Shown: positions 5,351 to 11,497 of the stretch, piece by piece | How the letters are laid out: the number at the start of each line of letters is the position of its first letter | How positions within the stretch are numbered: the stretch's first letter is position 1 | NCBI GenBank assembly: GCA_017483605.1 | Contig: JAFUWG010000043.1 | Location: forward strand, 1 to 41,793 | DNA length: 41,793 nt | Reading direction: 5' to 3' | Source: Bacteroidaceae bacterium | Lineage (GTDB): Bacteria; Bacteroidota; Bacteroidia; Bacteroidales; Bacteroidaceae | Made by a program: the position numbers and the translations under genes | The notes under the pieces: model-generated | Told to the model about the DNA's origin: nothing | The model's database searches: none | What the model saw: the letters and a program-made list of their open reading frames with translations, nothing else

Positions 5351-8300
5351 ATGAAGAAGAATCTACTTTTTCTTGCTTCGCTTGTGATGAGTGTTAGTGT
5401 GTTTGCACAGTGGACTAAGCCTGTCCCGACTCAGTTTGTGGACATGGCAGACGACGGTGAGACGACACAATATCTCTACAATGCAAAAGCAGGTGGCTTC
5501 TTAGCAGGTCACAATGATTACAACACACGTGCATCAATTGCCGAGAAGGGTGACCAAGTACGTATGAAGGCGTTGGAAGGTGGCACATGGAATTTGGGGT
5601 TATACCCAGCCACTTATGTCAGCAAAAACGCTTGGCTTTATGTGTCATGTAACAGTTTTGATGCACAATGGGTAGATGCCCCCAATGCTGCTGAAAACGA
5701 ATCTTATCCAGGTACAGACCAATGGGTTGTAGAAAAACAAGCCAACGGAACTTACAAGTTTACAAACAAGGCGTGCGAGGCTAATCCTGGAACATGGGGT
5801 ATGGCTGAGATTTACAATGGAGAAAAAGGCAATACCCGCCTTTACATCAAGGACAGCGCTGCCAAGTACAGTTATGAAGACAATGGCGAAACGCTTGAAG
5901 CAGATGCTTTCTCTGGTGAGTTCTATGATGAATGGCAGTTTGTTACTGTTGAAGAATATGAGAGTTTGCTCGATAAACTTTCCCAGTACGAGGCTGCAAT
6001 GGCTCTGAAAGCCGCCATTGATGCTGCCAAGGCAGACCATCCAGACATTGACCTTTCAAAGCAGGAGGCTGTTTATAACAACACCGCTTCTACTGTAGAA
6101 GAACTCAATGCTGCAGAAAAGGAAATCGGTCCTGCTGTCGTGGATTTCCTCAAGGACAAGGCTTCTGTAGATAACCCTGTCAACTTTACAACTTCTATCA
6201 TCAACCCAACATTTGATGAGATTGGAAACTTCACAGGTTGGTTGGGTACTGCGTTCGGTGCTGGTGGTACAACGTCAACCAACGCTGAGCACTACGGCAA
6301 GACTTTTGACACTTATCAAGACATCGAAGGTCTGCCTGCAGGTATCTACATGGTTTCATGCAATGGTTATACTCGCTATCAGAATGCATCAGCAGACTAT
6401 GCTGCATGGGCTGCTGGTTCTCCTTCCGAAACGAAGATTTATCTCTCTTCTGAGACAAATGGCCAGTTCTTCACTCCTATCAAACACGTTTCTGCAGGTG
6501 GTTCTTACACTTCTATTCATAGCCAAGAGACGACAGTTACAACAAATGACGGACAGACACTCTATTGTCCGAATACAATGGCCGCTGCAACTGTTTACTT
6601 CCACGAGACTGATGACCCGAAGCGTTATTACAATGAAGCATTTGGTCCTCTCGCCGATAATGAAACACTCCGCATTGGTGTCATCAACCAGAAGGCAACA
6701 GGCTCAGACTGGTCAATCTTCGATGACTTCCAACTCTTCTACTATGGCGACAACCTTGATGCATATCAACTTTGGGGTGCTAAGGTAAAAGAGAATAACG
6801 TACTCAACTTCGACGGCGTTTATTATGGTGCTCCAGAGAAGGCTCTCTACGAGAAGACAATGGAGACTTTGACTTCTGCATCAACTAAGGAAGACATTGC
6901 TGCCGCAGTTCTCAATGTTGATGCTGTTATCGATTCTGTTGCTGTAAGTAGAGCAAACTACCTTGCTTATGTAAACGCTTTGAAGGATGCCATGGAGTGG
7001 CTGATTCAAGCAGACGAGCAGGGCATCTTCGGTGATGACGTAGATAAACTCTCCGACTACCTCCAGGCAGATTCTGACGATGGCTGGAACTTCCCTCACG
7101 GCGTTGCTAAGAGCATTCTTGACTATGAAGCAGACCAATTTGAAGGAAAACTTTCTGCTGCTGAAATTGCAGAGGAAACAACATACGTTCAGGATTTGAA
7201 GCAGACTGCTATCAAGAACGGTCTTTCTGAAGGTGGCGACTGCACAAATATGATTGTGAACGCTTCTTTCAAGGATGGCTTCACTGGTTGGACAAAGACT
7301 GCTGGTAACGTAGGTGGTCTTGCATCATTCCCCAATGTAGAGTGCTACGAAACCGTAGTAGAGATTTCTCAGGTAGTGAACGATGTTCCTGATGGTATCT
7401 ACTCTCTCTCTTGTAAGGCATTCGAGCGTCCAGGTGCAAACGGCAACTATGATGGCTCTGAAGAATCTATCGTGTACCTCTTCATGAACGACTTCCAGAC
7501 TCAAGTTCAGAACATCTGCCAAGATGCTCTTCCTGAGGATCAGGCTGAAGACCAAGTAAACTGCTACATCGGTGGTGGTGGTGGCGCCTGGCCATACGAC
7601 TACAATGTTTCTGGCTTCGGTTGGGTTCCTAACTCTATGGACGGCGCTTCATACGCATTCCAAGCAGGCCGTTACGAGCAGAAGGTTTACGGTCTTGTAG
7701 AAGGTGGTACCATGAAGATTGGTCTTACATCTAATGGACAGACTCTCGGTTCGCAGTGCTGGGTTCTTTGGGCTGACTTCAAGTTGACTTACGAAGGCAA
7801 GTCTGTAACGGCTTTGAAGAACGTTCTTCCTACTTTCATTGAGTCTCTCGAGAAGTTTGTGGATGAAAATTCGAGCAGCATGACAACTCCATCAACAGAA
7901 TCTGCTACTGCTATCATTACTGCTGCTAACCAAGCCATCGATGATGAAGATGCAGAGGCCATGTGGACTGCTTTGACTTCCATCAATGCCACTCTTCTTG
8001 ACGCAAAGGCAAATGTGGCTGCTGTAGCCGCTCTCAACACAGCCAAAGACGCTTTGGATGAGGCAATCAACCAATATGGGGAAACTGCTTCTCAGGATGC
8101 TATCAACAACTACTACTCAGTCGCAGAAAAGGCAGAAAACTTCTCTGAATTGACAACTGCTGAGGTTGAAGCACTGACAGAAGAAATCAATGCTGCTGCA
8201 TCTGCTCTGAAGATTCCAGCATACGAAAATGCTTCAGACGAGACTCCTGTTGACTTCACAGCCCTCATCGTGAACTCTACATTCGACACTATCGGTGATT

Positions 8301-8992
8301 TCACTGGTTGGTCTGACGGATTTGGTGCTGGTGGTACAACTTCTACCAACGCTGAGTGCTACAACAAGAATTTTGATGTACATCAGGACATCGTTGGTCT
8401 GCCAGCAGGTACTTATCAGGTGGCTTGCTACGGTTACTATCGTCAAGGTTCTGCTGAAAATGACTATAACAATACTCAGACAGAGGACGGCACTCCTGCT
8501 TACAACGCCATCATTTACGCTCTTGGTGAGAATGCCGACACATGCTCTGCTCCAATCATGAGCATCTGTGCTGGTATGGTTTCTGTTGGTCTTGGTGGTG
8601 ATACAAGCAATGTTGGTTCTGGCAGTGTTGTTCCTAACACAATGGCTGCTGCAACTTACTGGTTCGAGGCTGGCTACTATGCTCCAACAGAGAAGTTCAA
8701 TGCTGCTATCGTGAAGGTTGGCGAGGACGGCAAACTCCGCATCGGTGTGAAGAAGGATGTCACTATCTCTACAGACTGGGCTATCTTCGACAACTTCACT
8801 TTGACTTACTACGGCACAAACAGTGCTAAGGAGCCATCTGTTGGCACAGACATCGCTTCTATCGCTCCTGCTGTTTCTGCTGCTCCTGCTGGCATCTACA
8901 CGATCTCTGGTGCTAAGGTTGCTACTCTGCAGAAGGGTATCAACATCGTTCGCCTGAGCGACGGCACAGTGAAGAAGGTGCTCGTGAAGTAA
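5351..8992 (+). CDS. Large modular secreted/surface protein with type IX-like C-terminal tail
   Basis: The product has 1213 residues with a signal peptide (MKKNLLFLASLVMSVSVFAQ). Residues ~1-235 match the protein at 119-1951. Three beta-sandwich, carbohydrate-binding-like modules follow at about 275-468, 630-816 and 965-1155. Modules one and three are close copies: both contain FGAGGTTSTNAE, GLPAG and PNTMAAAT. Helical FIVAR-like segments separate them (for example about 893-955). The last ~45 residues (GIYTISGAKVATLQKGINIV ... KKVLVK) look like a type IX secretion sorting tail of the short Prevotella kind. It is probably exported by the type IX system, of which porZ lies 2.5 kb downstream. 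The ligand is unknown. Its last codons and terminator are duplicated at 10116. Confidence 0.85.
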   Translation: MKKNLLFLASLVMSVSVFAQWTKPVPTQFVDMADDGETTQYLYNAKAGGFLAGHNDYNTRASIAEKGDQVRMKALEGGTWNLGLYPATYVSKNAWLYVSCNSFDAQWVDAPNAAENESYPGTDQWVVEKQANGTYKFTNKACEANPGTWGMAEIYNGEKGNTRLYIKDSAAKYSYEDNGETLEADAFSGEFYDEWQFVTVEEYESLLDKLSQYEAAMALKAAIDAAKADHPDIDLSKQEAVYNNTASTVEELNAAEKEIGPAVVDFLKDKASVDNPVNFTTSIINPTFDEIGNFTGWLGTAFGAGGTTSTNAEHYGKTFDTYQDIEGLPAGIYMVSCNGYTRYQNASADYAAWAAGSPSETKIYLSSETNGQFFTPIKHVSAGGSYTSIHSQETTVTTNDGQTLYCPNTMAAATVYFHETDDPKRYYNEAFGPLADNETLRIGVINQKATGSDWSIFDDFQLFYYGDNLDAYQLWGAKVKENNVLNFDGVYYGAPEKALYEKTMETLTSASTKEDIAAAVLNVDAVIDSVAVSRANYLAYVNALKDAMEWLIQADEQGIFGDDVDKLSDYLQADSDDGWNFPHGVAKSILDYEADQFEGKLSAAEIAEETTYVQDLKQTAIKNGLSEGGDCTNMIVNASFKDGFTGWTKTAGNVGGLASFPNVECYETVVEISQVVNDVPDGIYSLSCKAFERPGANGNYDGSEESIVYLFMNDFQTQVQNICQDALPEDQAEDQVNCYIGGGGGAWPYDYNVSGFGWVPNSMDGASYAFQAGRYEQKVYGLVEGGTMKIGLTSNGQTLGSQCWVLWADFKLTYEGKSVTALKNVLPTFIESLEKFVDENSSSMTTPSTESATAIITAANQAIDDEDAEAMWTALTSINATLLDAKANVAAVAALNTAKDALDEAINQYGETASQDAINNYYSVAEKAENFSELTTAEVEALTEEINAAASALKIPAYENASDETPVDFTALIVNSTFDTIGDFTGWSDGFGAGGTTSTNAECYNKNFDVHQDIVGLPAGTYQVACYGYYRQGSAENDYNNTQTEDGTPAYNAIIYALGENADTCSAPIMSICAGMVSVGLGGDTSNVGSGSVVPNTMAAATYWFEAGYYAPTEKFNAAIVKVGEDGKLRIGVKKDVTISTDWAIFDNFTLTYYGTNSAKEPSVGTDIASIAPAVSAAPAGIYTISGAKVATLQKGINIVRLSDGTVKKVLVK

Positions 8993-9015
8993 ACATTCTG
9001 ACGATTCATCATACG

Positions 9016-9049
9016 AGTGGCGGCTCTGCAAAGGGGCGCCACTTTTTTT
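9016..9049 (+). terminator. Rho-independent terminator of the 1213-residue protein gene
   Basis: Stem AGTGGCG (9016-9022) pairs with CGCCACT (9037-9043), followed by a run of T to 9049. It starts 24 bases after the stop codon. Confidence 0.9.
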
Positions 9050-9059
9050 GCCTTTTTAT

Positions 9060-9090
9060 TTTGTGGGATTGGAGAAATGTTGTAACTTTG
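9060..9090 (+). promoter_or_regulatory. Promoter of the two-gene module
   Basis: TTTG at 9060-9063, 19 bases, TAACTTTG at 9083-9090. It lies at the 3' end of the first repeat copy and is a duplicate of the prmC promoter at 10206-10236. The start codon at 9119 lies 29 bases past the box. Confidence 0.85.
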
Positions 9091-9118
9091 CGGTTGGAAA
9101 TCAGAACTTTTGTTCATC

Positions 9119-9658
9119 ATGAAAGAACTTTTATTGGACTCTATCTTAGAAGGTATGCCTGGGATTACGGCTGTGGAAGGGGCAAATCTGTTAGAAAATT
9201 GCATTTATCTCCTTCATGAAAAAGGGCATGTTTCTCCGACAGACATGGAAGTATCTGGAATGGAGAATCTCATGCTACCTGTTGTTTGGAGAGACACCTA
9301 TGATGAGCAGATGAAACGGACGTATGCAGACCGCCAATCGGCGACGGAGCGTGCCGCGATATGTATAAGTGCCTTGTTGGCTACTACAATGACGGAATAT
9401 ACCATCGTGGAACGTTCGCGTAGAGGCACTGGTTTTGACTACTATTTGGGGAACAAGGAAGACAAGTTCTTTTTGCCAAAAGCGAGATTGGAAGTTTCTG
9501 GCATTGAAGAAGAAAAAAGCGGGAACACTTTATTACAGCGATATAGAATGAAGTTGAAGCAAGTGGAACGGTCTGACTATTTGAAACTACCTGTATATAT
9601 TGCAGTCGTGGAGTTTGACACACCCAAATCCATATTTGACAGAAAGGAGACAATATGA
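9119..9658 (+). CDS. Uncharacterised protein, first gene of a two-gene module
   Basis: The product has 179 residues with no signal peptide or membrane segment. The most motif-like part is ERSRRGTGFDYYLG (about 98-111) followed by ARLEVSGI (122-129). I recall similar motifs in uncharacterised proteins of Bacteroidota and cyanobacteria that sit next to a helical partner like the next gene, but cannot confirm this here. Asp107 and Glu125 are spaced as in PD-(D/E)XK nucleases, though the usual Lys is replaced (E-V-S), so a nuclease role is only a guess. The ATG at 9119 is preferred to an upstream in-frame TTG at 9110. The stop overlaps the next start (ATGA), so the two are co-translated. Both neighbours across the repeats are unrelated genes. 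Confidence 0.8.
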   Translation: MKELLLDSILEGMPGITAVEGANLLENCIYLLHEKGHVSPTDMEVSGMENLMLPVVWRDTYDEQMKRTYADRQSATERAAICISALLATTMTEYTIVERSRRGTGFDYYLGNKEDKFFLPKARLEVSGIEEEKSGNTLLQRYRMKLKQVERSDYLKLPVYIAVVEFDTPKSIFDRKETI

Positions 9659-10119
9659 GTGAACTTCTTGACATGCATCACGAGGCGATGGAATTAGCCT
9701 ATTGTGGTGACAAAGCAGAAAAAGAGGGTGACGTTGAAATGGCAAAGAACTATTTCGACAAGGCCTTCGAGAAAGAACGAGAGGCTGCCTTCTTGGCAGA
9801 ATCGTTGGGAAACCCCGAGCCAGGATTGTCTATTCTGTTTCGCAGTGCGGCAAGTTTGGGGATACAATGCGGACGATTGCGTGATACGGAACGCCTTATA
9901 GCCCATATTTTAAGTGGCGACCCTGATGATTCTGTGGCAAGTGACATGCGTGAATTGTTACAGCAAATCTATTCTCTTCGTGAGGTTGATGACAAGTCTG
10001 AGGAAGCATTCCGTTTGCTCGTTCCCAAAGAGGAAACATCACTCTTCAAGACGCTTGTTGGCAAAATGGGGTGGCCTTTCTCATCAATTTCCAAAATTGG
10101 CCGTGTAGCGGTATTGTGA
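9655..10119 (+). CDS. Uncharacterised helical (TPR-like) protein, second gene of the module
   Basis: The product has 154 residues, essentially all helical. The pattern AYCGDKAEKEGDVEMAKNYF followed by AFEKEREAA resembles a tetratricopeptide-type helix pair. The block EPGLSILFRSAASLG (55-69), then CGRLRDTERLIAHILSGDP, is the part that looks conserved from memory of similar paired proteins. It is read with the previous gene through a four-base ATGA overlap and probably forms a complex with it. The TGA stop (10117-10119) lies within the second repeat copy, one base after the repeat begins, so the native C-terminus may have been trimmed at the junction. The function is unknown. Confidence 0.8.
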   Translation: MSELLDMHHEAMELAYCGDKAEKEGDVEMAKNYFDKAFEKEREAAFLAESLGNPEPGLSILFRSAASLGIQCGRLRDTERLIAHILSGDPDDSVASDMRELLQQIYSLREVDDKSEEAFRLLVPKEETSLFKTLVGKMGWPFSSISKIGRVAVL

Positions 10120-10162
10120 AGAAGGTGCTCGTGAAGTAAACATTCTGACGATTCATCATACG

Positions 10163-10195
10163 AGTGGCGGCTCTGCAAAGGGTCGCCACTTTTTT
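10163..10195 (+). terminator. Terminator of the two-gene module (duplicated copy)
   Basis: AGTGGCG (10163-10169) pairs with CGCCACT (10184-10190), followed by T to 10195. It is the duplicate of the hairpin at 9016, with one loop change and a T-run one base shorter. Confidence 0.9.
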
Positions 10196-10205
10196 GTCTT
10201 TTTAT

Positions 10206-10236
10206 TTTGTGGGATTGGAGAAATGTTGTACTTTTG
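10206..10236 (+). promoter_or_regulatory. Promoter of prmC
   Basis: TTTG at 10206-10209, a 19-base spacer and TACTTTTG at 10229-10236. With the usual 21-29 base distance from box to start codon in this window, it places the prmC start at 10262 rather than at the in-frame ATG codons at 10223 (inside the promoter) or 10241 (at the likely transcript start). Confidence 0.85.
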
Positions 10237-10261
10237 TGGTATGAATGGATTGTATGGAAAT

Positions 10262-11332
10262 ATGAAGAGGGTGCTGCGGGAGGGCGGCATGGAGGATGGC
10301 GAGGCACGGGCTGTTGTGCTTCTGCTGTTGGAGAAGGTGTGTGGGTGGAGTGCCGCGGAGGCGTTGATGGCTGAGGATGATGGAAGCGAAGAGGGGAAGA
10401 GGGTGATGGAGATGGTGAGGAGGGTGGCGAAGGGAGAGCCTGTGCAGTATGTGTTGGGAGAGGCGGAGTTTTGCGGGTTGAGGTTGAAGGTGGAGAAGGG
10501 GGTGTTGATTCCGCGGGTGGAGACGGAGGAGTTGGTGGAATGGGTGGTGGAGGAGATGGGGTTGCGACAGCGTCGCAACATAGAGAACCTGATGGGGGAA
10601 GAGAGGGAGAAGGGAAAAGAAGAAGAGGGGGAAGAAGAAGAGGGAGAAGAGAGAGAAGAGAGAGAGGGAGGAGGGCTGCAACAGTGTTGCAGCATGGAGG
10701 ACAAGAGGGAAGGAGAGGAAGAGGACAGAAGGAGAGAGGGGATGAGGGTGTTGGATGTGGGGACGGGAAGTGGGTGTATTGCGGTGGCTTTGGCGAAGAA
10801 GTTGGAGGGAGTGAAGGTGGAGGCTTGGGATGTGAGCGAGGAGGCGTTGAGGGTGGCGAGAGAGAACGGGAAGAGATGTGGGGTGAAGGTGGAGTTTAGG
10901 AGGGTGGATGTGCTGAACCTTGAGCCTAACTCAAAAACTCAAGAACTCAAAAACTTAAAAACTCAAAAAACCCAAAACTTAAAAACTCAAAAACTTAAAA
11001 ACCCAAAAACTCAAAAACCCAACCATTACGATGCGATAGTGAGCAATCCGCCGTACATCTGCGAGGTGGAGCGAGGGGAGATGGAGGTGAATGTGGTAGA
11101 GCATGAACCTTGGGGGGCGTTGTTTGTGCCGGATGATGACCCGCTGGTGTTCTATCGGAAGATTGCGGAGATGGGACGAGGGATGCTGAAGGAGAGGGGG
11201 ATGCTGTTCTTCGAGATTAACAGGCGGTTTGGCAGGGAGGTGGTGCAGTTGCTGGAAGGGCTGGGCTATCGGGAAGTGGAGTTGAGACAGGACATGTTTG
11301 GCAACGACCGCATGGTGAAGGCAATAAAATGA
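10262..11332 (+). CDS. prmC: PrmC, release factor glutamine methyltransferase, with two low-complexity insertions
   Basis: PrmC (HemK) methylates the GGQ glutamine of peptide-chain release factors using S-adenosylmethionine. GEPVQYVLGEAEFCG and VLIPRVETEELVEW are the N-terminal signature, DVGTGSGCIA (165-174) is the SAM loop and SNPPYI (261-266) holds the catalytic NPPY. The product has 356 residues against a usual ~280. The excess is two insertions: residues ~101-160, mostly Glu/Arg/Gly, and ~221-254, a Lys/Thr/Gln/Asn/Leu repeat just before NPPY. Both keep the frame, so the enzyme may still fold with exposed loops, but activity is not certain. The start is chosen by promoter spacing. The stop overlaps a small downstream ORF (ATGA at 11329). 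Confidence 0.9.
   Translation: MKRVLREGGMEDGEARAVVLLLLEKVCGWSAAEALMAEDDGSEEGKRVMEMVRRVAKGEPVQYVLGEAEFCGLRLKVEKGVLIPRVETEELVEWVVEEMGLRQRRNIENLMGEEREKGKEEEGEEEEGEEREEREGGGLQQCCSMEDKREGEEEDRRREGMRVLDVGTGSGCIAVALAKKLEGVKVEAWDVSEEALRVARENGKRCGVKVEFRRVDVLNLEPNSKTQELKNLKTQKTQNLKTQKLKNPKTQKPNHYDAIVSNPPYICEVERGEMEVNVVEHEPWGALFVPDDDPLVFYRKIAEMGRGMLKERGMLFFEINRRFGREVVQLLEGLGYREVELRQDMFGNDRMVKAIK
10561..10693 (+). repeat. Homopurine tract flanked by two related palindromes, inside prmC
   Basis: Bases 10594-10675 are 82 consecutive purines. The tract is flanked by GTTGCGACAGCGTCGCAAC (10561-10579) and GCTGCAACAGTGTTGCAGC (10675-10693), each a perfect 8-bp stem with a three-base loop. The palindromes are clearly related to each other, and both are followed by CAT(A/G)GAG or similar. 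Together with the purine-rich stretch to about 10740 this encodes the first extra segment of PrmC. Confidence 0.9.
10928..11022 (+). repeat. A-rich ~10-bp microrepeat (ACTCAAAAAC type) inside prmC
   Basis: The units ACTCAAAAAC, ACTTAAAAAC and ACCCAAAAAC recur about nine times with small variations. They encode KTQELKNLKTQ-like repeats between the last strand before NPPY and the NPPY motif itself. Many unit differences are T/C changes at one position. Confidence 0.85.
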
Positions 11333-11427
11333 GGAAAAATTCGTTCTTTTTAGTGTGGGGAAGTCGCAAAAGGAGGAACCCCCTTTCGGCGATACCCGTA
11401 CACGAGTTAATTTGTGTACCGCATTGA
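11329..11427 (+). CDS. Possible 32-residue ORF overlapping the prmC stop
   Basis: The start codon overlaps the prmC stop (ATGA), the coupling arrangement seen elsewhere in this window. It reads MRKNSFFLVWGSRKRRNPLS then AIPVHELICVPH. The IPVHELI part is the first unit of a duplicated coding-like repeat (11392-11476). A second micro-ORF (11429-11485, MNTIPVHELIRIEVTTSI) follows two bases (AA) after the first stop. It may be a decayed gene rather than a functional peptide. Confidence 0.3.
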   Translation: MRKNSFFLVWGSRKRRNPLSAIPVHELICVPH

Positions 11428-11476
11428 AATGAATACAATACCCGTGCATGAATTGATACGCATCGAGGTAACAACT
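11392..11476 (+). repeat. Two coding-like repeat units encoding IPVHELIRIE
   Basis: Unit 1 (11392-11437) and unit 2 (11438-11476) are adjacent. The first seven codons encode IPVHELI in both and differ at five positions, all third-codon positions. After removal of seven bases (TGTGTAC, 11413-11419) from unit 1, both continue CGC AT(T/C) GA(A/G), that is R-I-E. The seven extra bases make GTACAC/GTGTAC inverted arms at 11398-11419. Confidence 0.65.
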
Positions 11477-11497
11477 AGTATCTGACAAGAATTTTTA

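Larger units (their letters stand above)
8969..9090 (+). repeat. First copy of the ~121-bp direct repeat
   Basis: It runs from GTGAAGAAGGTGCTCGTGAA (the last codons of the gene at 5351-8992) through the terminator hairpin to the promoter box TAACTTTG. It matches 10116-10236 with a handful of changes and one single-base indel; the offset is 1147 bases before the indel and 1146 after. The two copies bracket the two-gene module 9119-10119. Confidence 0.95.
10116..10236 (+). repeat. Second copy of the ~121-bp direct repeat
   Basis: It repeats the last codons of the 1213-residue protein gene (here not translated in that frame), the terminator and the promoter. The match to 8969-9090 ends at the promoter box (TACTTTTG here, TAACTTTG there). 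This copy provides the terminator of the module and the native promoter of prmC. Confidence 0.95.

Noticed and set aside
8969-10236. Insertion sequence or transposon
   Set aside because: No transposase, no terminal inverted repeats, and the direct repeats are far longer than target duplications made by known insertion sequences.
10223-10261. Longer prmC start at 10223 or 10241
   Set aside because: 10223 lies within the promoter and 10241 is at the likely transcript start; 10262 has the same promoter spacing as other genes here.
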